A stretch of DNA of 64,000 nucleotides from PGYR01 sp048267165 (GTDB taxonomy: Bacteria; Bacteroidota; Ignavibacteria; Kapaibacteriales; UBA2268). Under the pieces are notes generated by a model. It was not told where the DNA came from. It was given only the letters and a program-made list of their open reading frames with translations, and did no database searches. Location: assembly GCA_048267165.1 (NCBI GenBank), contig JBLWYD010000005.1:1-64000 (forward strand). The letters run 5' to 3'. Position 1 is the stretch's first letter. Each line of letters starts with the position of its first letter. Both the position numbers and the translations under genes were made by a program. Positions 26,196-35,139 of the stretch are shown one piece after another.

Positions 26196-26897
26196 TTGGC
26201 GATACTAGAAGTACACGAGTACATAGATAATTACAATGAGATATTGCACTCGATAGATAGCGAAAAAAAAGAAAAAGTGACGATACTTTCTGTATCCAAA
26301 TCGCACCCGGTAGAGGCGTTGGTTAATGCCTATGAGTCAGGATTGAGAGTATTCGGTGAGAATTATGTTCAAGAGATGGTTGACAAATACGAAACTATTT
26401 CCGATGAGATGAAAAGCAATATAGAGTGGCACTTCATAGGTAGTTTGCAAACTAATAAGGTGAAATATATCGCGCCGTTTGTGAATTGTATTCACTCCGT
26501 TTCAAAGCTCAAATTAGCTAAGGAAATAGACAAAAGAGCGAAAGAGAACAACAGAACTATTGATGTGCTTTTGCAAGTAAATACAAGTGGTGAAGATTCC
26601 AAATCGGGTTGTGAGCCCCACGAAGCACAGGAAGTTATCAAGAGTTCTTTAGGTTTAGAGAATGTGAAATTCATAGGACTGATGACTATATCAGGACTAG
26701 AAAGTACTGACGAAGAGCGAAAAGAGGAGTTCAAATTATTACGAAAGATAAGAGATGAGATAGAGACTAATCTAGCGATAGAGCTACCAGAGCTTTCTAT
26801 GGGGATGACATCTGACTATCACGAAGCAATAGAAGAAGGTGCGACTATGATAAGAATAGGCACTGCAATTTTCGGAAAAAGAGTTTATACTAAATGA
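26196..26897 (+). CDS. yggS: YggS family pyridoxal phosphate homeostasis protein
   Basis: A 233-residue PLP-binding protein of the YggS/PLPBP family, which buffers PLP and affects amino acid pools without known enzyme activity. The PLP lysine is K35 (TILSVSKSHP). Other family marks are FGENYVQEMVDKYE, IEWHFIGSLQTNKVKY, SVSKLKLAKEIDK, FIGLMTISG, and the C-terminal LSMGMTSDYHEAIEEGATMIRIGTAIFG phosphate site. The start is TTG at 26196; no ATG or GTG lies in frame between it and the previous stop. It overlaps the next gene by 4 bases (ATGA). Confidence 0.95.
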   Translation: MAILEVHEYIDNYNEILHSIDSEKKEKVTILSVSKSHPVEALVNAYESGLRVFGENYVQEMVDKYETISDEMKSNIEWHFIGSLQTNKVKYIAPFVNCIHSVSKLKLAKEIDKRAKENNRTIDVLLQVNTSGEDSKSGCEPHEAQEVIKSSLGLENVKFIGLMTISGLESTDEERKEEFKLLRKIRDEIETNLAIELPELSMGMTSDYHEAIEEGATMIRIGTAIFGKRVYTK

Positions 26898-27928
26898 AAA
26901 AAATAATATTATTAATATCACTATCTCTACTGATAATCTCTTGCGGAAAAGAAGAAAGAGTAATTGATAATTCCGTCGTTTCACTAGCTTTGTACTTGGC
27001 CGATTCTGTAACAAATGATGTTAGCTTGTATAAGTACCCATCTATAGAATTATCAAAACCAAATATATTGGCTAGTGCAGGTATTACTATCAACTCTCCA
27101 GTTTCTAATATTCGGGAATTTCAAAAGAGAATATACATACTCGTACCAGGTGAAGATAGGATGTTCGTTTTCGATGCAGTGTCCGATACACTTCTTGCAG
27201 AAAGCGAATTTCCATCTGGGTCTGGCCCATTTGATATTAGCTTTGCTAACGTAGCTGATGGTTTTGTTATGTTCAAATACGCCCCTTATATCACTAATTA
27301 TGATTTGGTATTCAACAAGAGTGCTAGGACTTTAGATGGGAAAAGCTTAATTACTTCGATTGTTGACTATGGTAGTTATTCGTTTATGACAGAATCTCAA
27401 TCCCAAACTGTCAGTATATTAGATAATAGATCCTACAGAAGAGATGGCGAAATCCAGTTAACGGGTATCCCAATTTTGTCAGCCATAACGAATGAAAACG
27501 AAGTCTTGGTAATTTGTCAAGGTTACACAACTCAAAAAGGTGAAGAAGCTCCAGTTACTATTCCTGCACAAGCTCATTTCATCAATCCTAATGATAGAAC
27601 TTTGAGGTTCACAAGAGAATTAGGCGATAACGTAATTAAAGCAACCGAAGTAATACCAACTGATTTGACTACAACACCCCTGGGCTATGGTTATGTAACT
27701 TCTAACAAAGGTTTACTCCGATTAGATACGCGCAATAACGGTAGTATGATAGATGTGAGCAAAAGAATATTCACTAGAATAGAATATAATGCACAGCGTA
27801 ATGGATTATATCTGTTAGAGCATATTGCCTCTGGAGCCAAAATCGCAGAAGCTAGTGCTGTTAATGGGCGAGTAGTTGGTGATGTCGAGATACCAAGTAG
27901 TACTAACTGTTTTCACCTTTCTAATTAG
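26894..27928 (+). CDS. Hypothetical lipoprotein, probable beta-propeller
   Basis: A 344-residue lipoprotein: signal MKKIILLISLSLLIISC, Cys17. The mature protein repeats short beta segments such as RIYILVPGEDRMFVFDAVSD, PLGYGYVTSNKGLLRLDTRNN and NGLYLLEHIASG, as in WD/YVTN-like propellers. No enzyme motif is seen. It overlaps yggS by 4 bases and is directly followed, with no spacing, by the SpoIIE-type phosphatase, so all are one transcript. The assignment of a propeller is inferred from the repeat rhythm only. Confidence 0.7.
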   Translation: MKKIILLISLSLLIISCGKEERVIDNSVVSLALYLADSVTNDVSLYKYPSIELSKPNILASAGITINSPVSNIREFQKRIYILVPGEDRMFVFDAVSDTLLAESEFPSGSGPFDISFANVADGFVMFKYAPYITNYDLVFNKSARTLDGKSLITSIVDYGSYSFMTESQSQTVSILDNRSYRRDGEIQLTGIPILSAITNENEVLVICQGYTTQKGEEAPVTIPAQAHFINPNDRTLRFTRELGDNVIKATEVIPTDLTTTPLGYGYVTSNKGLLRLDTRNNGSMIDVSKRIFTRIEYNAQRNGLYLLEHIASGAKIAEASAVNGRVVGDVEIPSSTNCFHLSN

Positions 27929-29485
27929 ATGAATATAAACAAAGAACTAATAAATCTGACATCACTATTAGATTTCAGCAATAAGCTAACTCAAAATCTG
28001 AGCGAAGAGTTTATTATTAACTCTACTCTATTTACCATAATAGGTAAGTTGAGTATATGTGGCGTAAAAGCTATAAAATCTATTAATGGGAAAGAAATAA
28101 TTACTTTTAAAAAAGGTAAGATACAATGCGAAACTCAAATCACAGAATTGATTCAAATAGATAGCGATATAAGTTATGAGTTCCAATTGGGTGGTAAGGT
28201 AATAGAAGCCGAAATATCTGATGTAGAAAAGCAATACGTAAAGCTGATAATTTCTATTGCTGCCACTGCACTCGAAAATTACTACAATTTCAAAAACTTA
28301 CAATTCCAAAAAATACAAGCCGAAAAGAAAAGCCAACTACTAGAAACTCTATTCGAGATTAGTCGAAGTTTCAGTGGATTATCATCAGAAGAGAAAATCG
28401 TAAAAGCCCTTGCCTTCAATATAATGGGGCAGCTGATGACTAATAAATTCGCTGTTGTAAAAACTAATGGCAGTAATTCAATACTAAAAAACAACCTAGG
28501 TATATCAGATAGCAAACTAATCTCACTAATACCTAAGCTGAAGAAAATCAAAGTCGATAGCGATTTGGACGAGAAGTATAAAGATATAATCAAAATTGCA
28601 ACACCAATGAATATCTCTGGTAAAACGGAGGGCTATCTTATAATTGGTCCAAAAATGCACGGAGAATATGATGAGCAAGACTATAGCTTTGTCTCAAGTT
28701 TAGCAAGTACTGCAATCTCGGCTCTCGAAAATGAGCGACTAATACAAGAAGAAATAGAAAAGAAAAGATTCGAAACAGAGTTAGGATTAGCTACTGAAAT
28801 CCAAAAGCGTTTACTTCCCAAAAGTAATCTGGAAACAGATAAGTTTAAGTTCTACGGTATGACTCAACCCTCTAACGAAGTGGGTGGCGACTATTTCGAT
28901 TATGTGAAAATATCTGAAAGTAAATACTTGTTTGTGATAGCTGATGTGACTGGTAAGGGAATGCCCGCAGCACTGATTATGTCTAATATGCAAGCTGCAA
29001 TCCAATCACTAGCACCATTAGAAAAAGATCTGAAATCACTTGTAGATACAGTTAATAGAATAGTATATAGAAATACTAAAAAGGATATGTTCATCACCGC
29101 TTTCTTCTGTTTACTTGATAGTGATAATAGCACTTTAGAGTATATAAACGCTGGACATTTCTATCCACTTCTCTCTAAGGATGGTACATTGACGGAATTG
29201 AAAGTAGGTGGGGTAATATTAGGTTTTCTACCATCACCATTGGTTTATAACTCAGAGGTTCTACCTTTTGAAGATACATTAGTAATGTACACCGATGGAC
29301 TCAATGAAGCAACTGATTCGGATGGTAATGAGCTTGGAATGGAAGGAGTAAAAAAGATAGTTGCTGAAGCTGTATCTCTTCAACCAAAAGCAGCTGCAGA
29401 TTACATTCTAAAAGCTGCACAAAAATTCTCCGGGAATAACCAACTAATCGACGATATAAGTATAGTCGTTCTCAAAAAGAAATAG
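27929..29485 (+). CDS. GAF domain-containing PP2C/SpoIIE-type serine phosphatase
   Basis: A 518-residue signalling protein without membrane helices. An N-terminal region and a GAF domain (about 133-270; LFEISRSFSGLSSEEKIVKAL) precede a helical linker ending ELGLATEIQKRLLPKS, typical of RsbU/SpoIIE phosphatases. The PP2C domain carries GGDYFDYVKI (319-328), VIADVTGKGMPAALIMS (D339), YINAGHFYPLL and MYTDGLNEATDSDG, the metal-binding aspartate motifs. Such enzymes usually dephosphorylate an anti-sigma-factor antagonist. No such partner is seen in this window. Its ATG follows the previous stop immediately. Confidence 0.92.
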   Translation: MNINKELINLTSLLDFSNKLTQNLSEEFIINSTLFTIIGKLSICGVKAIKSINGKEIITFKKGKIQCETQITELIQIDSDISYEFQLGGKVIEAEISDVEKQYVKLIISIAATALENYYNFKNLQFQKIQAEKKSQLLETLFEISRSFSGLSSEEKIVKALAFNIMGQLMTNKFAVVKTNGSNSILKNNLGISDSKLISLIPKLKKIKVDSDLDEKYKDIIKIATPMNISGKTEGYLIIGPKMHGEYDEQDYSFVSSLASTAISALENERLIQEEIEKKRFETELGLATEIQKRLLPKSNLETDKFKFYGMTQPSNEVGGDYFDYVKISESKYLFVIADVTGKGMPAALIMSNMQAAIQSLAPLEKDLKSLVDTVNRIVYRNTKKDMFITAFFCLLDSDNSTLEYINAGHFYPLLSKDGTLTELKVGGVILGFLPSPLVYNSEVLPFEDTLVMYTDGLNEATDSDGNELGMEGVKKIVAEAVSLQPKAAADYILKAAQKFSGNNQLIDDISIVVLKKK

Positions 29486-29495
29486 TTCCTCTACT

Positions 29496-30266
29496 CTAGA
29501 ATTTACTAATATACTCTATACCAACGAATCTAACTAATGATTCGGATGCCCTAAAATTAGCAAATGCATCTCTGAACATAATAGCTACGGTTAGATTTTC
29601 AGAAGCGGCCCATTTTACTTGAAAATTCAACAACCCCTTGTTCTCCATAAATAAAGAATTATCTTCTAGGTTAGCGTTGAACTCTGCACCTAATGATATT
29701 CTCTTATAGATGGTTTGCTCAGCTCCAAAGTAGAAATTAACACTTCTATCATCTGGTTTTGGCTCTAAAGAATAGTTAATACCAGCATGAACAAATACTA
29801 AACCCACTGGCCATTTGAAGCTTTTTGAAGAAGATATATAAACACCCGGCGAAGCTGTTTGATACCTTTCTGAGGTTTTGTCATATAGTCCTAATCCTTG
29901 TGAATTCATACCAAGTGCTAATGCTGGGAAGGTCTTTGTTTCATCCAATATTCTATACTTTATATGAAGACCTGGGAAATCTTGAAATGTTGGGGTACTA
30001 ACTCCAATTATACTACTACCACCAAAGCTGACTCCAAGCATAAAATTATCGAAAGGTGACGCAGCAAACTCAGTCATTAATCCACCAGACTGCATTAGGA
30101 ATGCATTAACTTCGAATGTGCCTTTTGGTATAACGCCTGCTGTCGGCATATCTACGATTCTTCTTGATTCGTAAGTTGCATCCTCGCCAGCCGAGCCATC
30201 AGAAAGTAGCGATACAGGTAGTAACGCAATTATCAAAATAATATAGTATATTGTAAAGTTCTTCAT
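29496..30266 (-). CDS. YjbH-like outer-membrane beta-barrel protein (hypothetical)
   Basis: A 256-residue exported protein. Signal peptide MKNFTIYYIILIIALLPVSLLS. Alternating strands (FMLGVSFGGSSIIG, GLHIKYRILDE, VGLVFVHAGINYSL, ISLGAEFNANL, VKWAASENLTVAIMFRD) fit a small outer-membrane barrel. The 'GLHIKYRI.DE' and 'A..P..G..P.G.f' layout resembles YjbH-like proteins, but the match is loose. It ends 10 bases from the stop of the convergent phosphatase gene and is divergent from the 30296 lipoprotein. Function unknown. Confidence 0.6.
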   Translation of the reverse strand: MKNFTIYYIILIIALLPVSLLSDGSAGEDATYESRRIVDMPTAGVIPKGTFEVNAFLMQSGGLMTEFAASPFDNFMLGVSFGGSSIIGVSTPTFQDFPGLHIKYRILDETKTFPALALGMNSQGLGLYDKTSERYQTASPGVYISSSKSFKWPVGLVFVHAGINYSLEPKPDDRSVNFYFGAEQTIYKRISLGAEFNANLEDNSLFMENKGLLNFQVKWAASENLTVAIMFRDAFANFRASESLVRFVGIEYISKF

Positions 30267-30295
30267 TTGCTTATTTATGATTTATTCAGGTTTTA

Positions 30296-30763
30296 ATGAG
30301 ATTCATATACAATATAACGATTTTATTTCTATTCTCGTCTATTTATAGCTGTTCTAGTACTAAATCTATCGCTATCGATAAGACAGAAGATTCATTTTAC
30401 TCAATGGATTCTGTATTCTTAGTTACTCCATCGTATCAAATTAGTGATAATGAATTCACTTTTGGATTAGAGTTAGAAAAAGTAAAAGATTATAATGAAT
30501 GTTATTTCCCTTCATCTGAAGAACTAAGAGTGATTGTAAAAAATTCTAAGGGAGTTACAGTCCTAAACACTGGTGAGAATAAGAGCTTTTTTACAGCTAT
30601 AACACCTGTAAAACCAGAAGAATTAAACGGAAAAATGAAGTATGTCTATTCACTATCTGGCATTTCACTATTCGATGAAAATGATGCAATTCAAATATAT
30701 TTGATTTTACCAATAAAGCCGAACAAAATAACCTTCTCTAAAATAATAAAACTACAAGAATGA
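30296..30763 (+). CDS. Hypothetical lipoprotein upstream of ribD
   Basis: A 155-residue lipoprotein: signal MRFIYNITILFLFSSIYSC, Cys19, followed by SSTKS. The mature part is a single small beta-rich domain, including YSLSGISLFDENDAIQIYLI. No family is recognised. It overlaps ribD by 4 bases (ATGA), so it is cotranscribed and likely coupled with it. Confidence 0.65.
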   Translation: MRFIYNITILFLFSSIYSCSSTKSIAIDKTEDSFYSMDSVFLVTPSYQISDNEFTFGLELEKVKDYNECYFPSSEELRVIVKNSKGVTVLNTGENKSFFTAITPVKPEELNGKMKYVYSLSGISLFDENDAIQIYLILPIKPNKITFSKIIKLQE

Positions 30764-31857
30764 GTACTGATATAGAATATATGAAGCTGGCACTAGAGCA
30801 AGCGGAATTAGGAAGAGGCAAGGTCTCCCCTAACCCTCTAGTCGGGTGTGTAATAGTAAAAGATGATAAGGTAATAGCTACTGGTTACCACAATGAATAC
30901 GGTGGGCCACACGCCGAAGTAGATGCTATTAGCAAGGTAGAAGGAGATTTGAAAGGATGTACTGTTTATGTGACATTAGAGCCCTGCACTCATCACGGTA
31001 AAACTCCCCCTTGTGCTGATTTACTAATCGAAAAAAAGCCTGACCGAGTAGTTATAGCTATGGAAGACCCTAACCCTATTGTCACAGGCAATGGAGTCTC
31101 TGCATTGGAAGGAAATGGGATAGGAACTACAGTCGGTGTATTGGAGGAAGAAGCGAGAAAGCTCAACCGTGTATTCATCACTAATATGAATGAAAAAAGA
31201 CCATTTATCACGGCTAAGTTTGCAATGACTTTGGACGGATTTATGGCGCAGCGAGACCACGAGAGTAAGTGGATTTCTTGCGAAGAAAGCAGAACAGATG
31301 TACATAAATTCCGAACCGAAGTTGACGCTATACTAGTAGGCAGCGGGACTGTGAGGCAAGATAACCCTATGCTCAATGTACGATTAGTAGAGGGACACGA
31401 CCCGAAAAGAATAGTACTAGCTAGCCATTTACAATTGCCGCTGAACTCGCATCTACTAAAAGATGATAAAGCAAAAGAGAACACAATAATCTATTGCACA
31501 AACGAAGCTCAGAATATAAAACTAGTTGACCAGTTGCGAGGCGAAGGATTAAACGTAAGGTCTATCTCAAAGAATAGCAAAGGCAAAGTAGATGTTCGCA
31601 TAGCACTGGCGGACCTTCTCAAAGAGTATCATATTGGTCATATTATGCTAGAGGGGGGAGCTAAGCTCTTCTCCGAGCTATATGCGCTAGATATGATAGA
31701 CGAAATAATAACATACCAAAGCCCCAAAATACTTGGCTCAGGCTTATCACCATTCGAATTTATAAAACCTCTGCACCTATCTGACAATGGACGTTTCCGT
31801 CTAACTAAAACAGAAGTGATAGGTACAGATATTAAGGCAGTTTGGGAAAGAGGATAA
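30760..31857 (+). CDS. ribD: Bifunctional riboflavin biosynthesis deaminase/reductase RibD
   Basis: A 365-residue cytosolic enzyme for two successive steps of riboflavin synthesis: deamination of the pyrimidine ring, then NADPH reduction of the ribose side chain. The N-terminal zinc deaminase has H51-A-E53 (GGPHAEVDAIS) and C76/C85 (EPCTHHGKTPPCADLLI). The reductase begins near 147 (FITAKFAMTLDGFMAQ) and includes VDAILVGSGTVRQDNPMLNVR and MLEGGAKLFSEL. The length is normal. No other rib genes or FMN riboswitch are visible nearby; ribD is flanked by lipoprotein genes on one transcript. Confidence 0.96.
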   Translation: MSTDIEYMKLALEQAELGRGKVSPNPLVGCVIVKDDKVIATGYHNEYGGPHAEVDAISKVEGDLKGCTVYVTLEPCTHHGKTPPCADLLIEKKPDRVVIAMEDPNPIVTGNGVSALEGNGIGTTVGVLEEEARKLNRVFITNMNEKRPFITAKFAMTLDGFMAQRDHESKWISCEESRTDVHKFRTEVDAILVGSGTVRQDNPMLNVRLVEGHDPKRIVLASHLQLPLNSHLLKDDKAKENTIIYCTNEAQNIKLVDQLRGEGLNVRSISKNSKGKVDVRIALADLLKEYHIGHIMLEGGAKLFSELYALDMIDEIITYQSPKILGSGLSPFEFIKPLHLSDNGRFRLTKTEVIGTDIKAVWERG

Positions 31858-31860
31858 ATA

Positions 31861-33543
31861 ATGAAAAAAACAATAATAATTTCAATAGTCATTTGCCTAT
31901 CTTACTTTAGCATCTTAGGTGACGAATTTGACTGGGTAAAGAACTTCAAAATTAGTAGTATAAATAAAGATAACAAACTAGTAGTTGATTCTGAAAAAAA
32001 TATTATTACCAGTGGTACATTTAGTGAACCCGTAAATTTTGATGACAATTCATCAACTTCTGAATTAATCCCGAATGGAAAAGATGATATATACGTAGCT
32101 AAACTAGATAAAAATGGTGATTATATTTGGTCTTTGAGTATAGGTGGAAACGGGTATGAAGAAGTCAAAAGCATTAAGGTTGATGAATCTGGAAATATAT
32201 ATATAGTAGGTGTTTTTCAAGAAACCGTTGATTTTGATCCCAGCGATAATGAGGAGATTATTACATCCGAAGGAGGGTGGGATGTATTCATACTGAAATT
32301 GACTAGCTCAGGTGACTTTTTGTGGGTTAAGCAAATTGGTTCTTATAAATTTATAAAGGCCAATTCTATGGACTTAGATAATAGTAATAATATTTACATA
32401 ACTGGTTACTTCTTTGAAACTGTTGATTTCAATCCTGGAAATGAAACATATAATCTTACAGCTTCAATTGATGAAGATATTTATATTCTGAAGTTAAACA
32501 GTGATGGCGAATTCGTTTGGGCAAAATCCTTCGAAGGAACTTCTATAGAACGAGGTATTTCCTGTGTGATAGATAATGAGCAAAATATCTGTTTAACTGG
32601 TTTATTCGAAGCGAGATTGAATCTAAATACTGAAGGAACAATATTCCTCCAATCGAAAGGATTTACAGATGTTTTCGTTATTAAGCTTGATAAAGATGGC
32701 AACTATATATGGGCGAAAAGCTTCGAAGGAGCTTGGAGTAGCCAAAGTACCGACATCACAGTAGATAAGAATGATAACATTTATACAACTGGCTATTTTA
32801 GTAATTCAGTTGATTTCGACCCAAGTAATAATATAGACACACTAGTCTCTATTAAAGAAAATGAAGATGTATTTATTTCAAAAATGGATAAGAATGGAAA
32901 TCATATATGGGCGAAAATGATTGGTGGAACACGAGGAGTAAGAAGTAATAAAATACTAGTTAATAGCAGAGGGGAAGTTATTACAGTTGGTTATTATGAA
33001 CGTGAGTGCGATTTTGATCCGAATGAAGGTGTAGTAAATGCCCCATGGAATATTCGTGATGGATTATTTTTGTCAAGACTAGACAGTGAAGGTAATTATT
33101 TAGGAGCAACAGTCGTTTATGATGATATAAATCCTCAATCTATGGTCTTTATAAACGGTGACGATATAATTTTATCGACTACAGTGACTGATGGAATAGA
33201 ATATGAAGGTGATGGAAGTAACATAAGAACTGAGAGCAAAGGAAATAGTGATATTTTTATTTTCAAACAAAGAGATGTAGTTTCAAGTATTAGCAATAAT
33301 GCTGAGTTGGGAAGCACTCATTTATTCCCAAATCCGTTTAATGGCTTATTAAATATAAAGCTAGAAAATTATATGGGAGCGAATATAAGCATTTATACGG
33401 AAACAGGAAGTCTAATAAAAAAAATAGACAATGTAAATCAAAGTAACATTCAAATAGAATTAACAGATTATAATAGAGGTATTTACATTGTAAGAATCAA
33501 TCAGAATGGAATTACACAGTATTATAAAGTATTGAATATCTGA
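31861..33543 (+). CDS. SBBP-type beta-propeller repeat protein with T9SS sorting domain
   Basis: A 560-residue secreted protein with signal peptide MKKTIIISIVICLSYFSILG. About seven repeats of ~55-60 residues follow the SBBP pattern: 'DVFILKL.S.GDFLWVKQIG', 'DNIYTTGYFSNSVDFDPSN', 'KLDKDGNYIWAKSFEG'. Acidic VDFDPS turns recur and could bind calcium. The C-terminal ~75 residues are a T9SS type A domain (LFPNPFNGLLNIKL, YNRGIYIVRINQNG, YYKVLNI). It is probably a surface propeller exported by T9SS. It lies 3 bases after ribD and 5 bases before the next lipoprotein. Confidence 0.85.
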   Translation: MKKTIIISIVICLSYFSILGDEFDWVKNFKISSINKDNKLVVDSEKNIITSGTFSEPVNFDDNSSTSELIPNGKDDIYVAKLDKNGDYIWSLSIGGNGYEEVKSIKVDESGNIYIVGVFQETVDFDPSDNEEIITSEGGWDVFILKLTSSGDFLWVKQIGSYKFIKANSMDLDNSNNIYITGYFFETVDFNPGNETYNLTASIDEDIYILKLNSDGEFVWAKSFEGTSIERGISCVIDNEQNICLTGLFEARLNLNTEGTIFLQSKGFTDVFVIKLDKDGNYIWAKSFEGAWSSQSTDITVDKNDNIYTTGYFSNSVDFDPSNNIDTLVSIKENEDVFISKMDKNGNHIWAKMIGGTRGVRSNKILVNSRGEVITVGYYERECDFDPNEGVVNAPWNIRDGLFLSRLDSEGNYLGATVVYDDINPQSMVFINGDDIILSTTVTDGIEYEGDGSNIRTESKGNSDIFIFKQRDVVSSISNNAELGSTHLFPNPFNGLLNIKLENYMGANISIYTETGSLIKKIDNVNQSNIQIELTDYNRGIYIVRINQNGITQYYKVLNI

Positions 33544-33548
33544 AAACC

Positions 33549-34163
33549 ATGAAAAAAACAATAATCACACTAATCGCAACTCTAGTACTCATCTCCTGTT
33601 CGGAGCAAACTCCCTACCAAGATGGAGTGAAGTATATATACAAAGTAAAGTATTCTCAATCCGAATTCGATGATATTATTACTGTTAAGAAGACTGTTGT
33701 TTCGGGTTTCGCTTCAAAAATACTAATGGAAACAGAAGTAAGACAAGACATGGGCAGTAGCAGCGGCTACAGTATAGAATCGAACGTAGCTAATAGCACT
33801 CAGAAGATTGTGCTGCCACACCCAATTGGCGAGTACCTAAACCTTACTAATTTTCTCCCACCCCCAACTATTGAATTCCCAGCTGCTATAGGTGATTCAA
33901 TATACTCAGAGCATACTGTCAAGTTCAAACATAGTCCTTATGATGGGTTGAAAGTAGAAGGATATATAAACGTAGTCGGCAGAGAAATGATCAATAACCG
34001 CATTGCCAATGACTCTTGCTGGGTACTGAAAGCTCATAAATTTAATTCTACTGATACTGTTGCAACATTCTATTATAGCAACAAGTACGGATTCGTAGAG
34101 CTAGACTACCAATTAGGAGCTGATAATATCACTATCACATTGGATTCATTAGAAATAGACTGA
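33549..34163 (+). CDS. Hypothetical lipoprotein
   Basis: A 204-residue lipoprotein with signal MKKTIITLIATLVLISC, Cys17. The mature part is a single beta-rich domain (VKFKHSPYDGLKVEGYINVVG, TVATFYYSNKYGFVELDYQLG), reminiscent of LolA-like or DUF3108-like half-barrels, but no clear family signature is visible. It is the last gene of the run from 30296, 5 bases after the SBBP gene. The 263-base gap after it (34164-34426) shows only a weak TATATTTC element at 34348-34355 ahead of the next gene. Confidence 0.6.
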   Translation: MKKTIITLIATLVLISCSEQTPYQDGVKYIYKVKYSQSEFDDIITVKKTVVSGFASKILMETEVRQDMGSSSGYSIESNVANSTQKIVLPHPIGEYLNLTNFLPPPTIEFPAAIGDSIYSEHTVKFKHSPYDGLKVEGYINVVGREMINNRIANDSCWVLKAHKFNSTDTVATFYYSNKYGFVELDYQLGADNITITLDSLEID

Positions 34164-34426
34164 TTCTGACATCACCTAACTCCATATTACTAAGTACTTA
34201 TACGTAGTATAATAATTCCACACTGTGTAAACTATTTGCATTACACTAGTAAATTTATTTTTATGCCCTCTCCAACATATAATATTATAAGTCAATACTA
34301 TACAAGAGAATAGCGATTTTTTTAGACTATTACTCCAACTTTGGCATTATATTTCTATTGTAACTAATAAGATGTTCATCAGTATTATATAGCAATAGAA
34401 TATTAATTAAATATTGGAGTAACAAA

Positions 34427-34816
34427 ATGAAGAAAATAACAATAGTCGCGTTAATAGCTTTGATGGGTTTAATGTCATCTTTCAAAGTATCGGAAGCTCA
34501 GTTTTTTGGAGTAGTACTATCACTAACAGGTTATGTAGTAGATAGTGACACACGAGAACCAGTAGCTATGCGTGTGGAAGCATTCGACAGTAAGGGCAAT
34601 CGTGTTTATTATGGTCGAACTAAATCAGAAAATGACGGTTACTATTTCATAACTGGTCTAAAACCCGGTGCGAAATACACAGTTAAGTTAAGTGACAATG
34701 AAAGGTATGCAGATAAAGAGGAAAAAATATCTATGCCCGAAGTTAAGAGCTATGAGGAAATCAAAAAAGACTTCCTGATAGAAGACAACTTCGAAACTGC
34801 ACAACCCGGCAAATAG
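34427..34816 (+). CDS. Secreted carboxypeptidase-regulatory-like (CarboxypepD_reg/SpaA-like) domain protein
   Basis: A 129-residue exported protein. Signal peptide to about residue 25 (ALMGLMSSFKVSEAQ). The mature region is one transthyretin-like beta-sandwich: LTGYVVDSDTREPVAMRVEAF, YYGRTKSENDGYYFITGLKPGAKYTVKLS. This matches the carboxypeptidase regulatory-like domain, a common building block of Bacteroidota surface proteins; here it stands alone. It has its own terminator. No peptidase domain is attached. Confidence 0.8.
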   Translation: MKKITIVALIALMGLMSSFKVSEAQFFGVVLSLTGYVVDSDTREPVAMRVEAFDSKGNRVYYGRTKSENDGYYFITGLKPGAKYTVKLSDNERYADKEEKISMPEVKSYEEIKKDFLIEDNFETAQPGK

Positions 34817-34841
34817 ATAATCAATACAGATAGTCGAATAA

Positions 34842-34870
34842 GAGTAGCAAATGTGCTACTCTTTTTTTTT
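34842..34870 (+). terminator. Rho-independent terminator
   Basis: A perfect 8-bp stem (GAGTAGCA / TGCTACTC), loop AATG, is followed by nine T residues, 26 bases after the stop of the small secreted gene. Confidence 0.9.
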
Positions 34871-34906
34871 GTGATTAGCCGAATGTAGAGTCAGATAATC
34901 ATTAGA

Positions 34907-34972
34907 CTTCCACACTTTGTGTCCTCAGTGTTATAAATCAGAAAAGTATAACTTCGTGTTCTTTGTGTTAAA
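34907..34972. repeat. Degenerate TTTGTGT/TTCGTGTT repeat segment
   Basis: Related short units follow each other: CACTTTGTGTCCTCAGTGTT, then CTTCGTGTTCTTTGTGTTAA. This resembles a widespread intergenic 'ctttgtgt...cgtggtt' sequence that I recall from many Bacteroidota genomes. No second copy was noticed in the window. Confidence 0.4.
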
Positions 34973-35086
34973 ACAAACAAGACGAACTTTCAATAAATAT
35001 GAGATTGTATAACCCTTACAAATAATTTCTTGGATTCTTCACTCCCCTTCACTACGTTCAGGGATATTCAGATTGACTAATGTTTG

Positions 35087-35107
35087 GAGACGTTTGCAAT
35101 ACGTCTC
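35087..35107. repeat. Short palindromic element GAGACGT-N7-ACGTCTC
   Basis: A perfect 7-bp inverted repeat around a TTGCAAT loop, whose core is itself palindromic. No T-tract follows on the plus strand. It resembles short 'agagacg...cgtctct' palindromes dispersed between genes in cyanobacteria and Bacteroidota, which are likely mobile REP- or MITE-like elements. Confidence 0.5.
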
Positions 35108-35139
35108 TGCGTATTCTTTCAAGTGACGGTTATATTAAA

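Larger units (their letters stand above)
34871..35139. other. Intergenic region with degenerate dispersed-type repeats
   Basis: This non-coding stretch holds two sequence features: a T/G-rich degenerate repeat (34907-34972) and a palindrome (35087-35107). I see no ORF with coding character, no RNA gene and no promoter pair. It separates the terminator of the small secreted gene from the end of the convergent methyltransferase gene. Confidence 0.5.

Noticed and set aside
30993..31484. A 163-codon minus-strand frame inside ribD
   Set aside because: It lies fully antisense to a well-conserved RibD protein and its translation has no family resemblance; it is a shadow frame.
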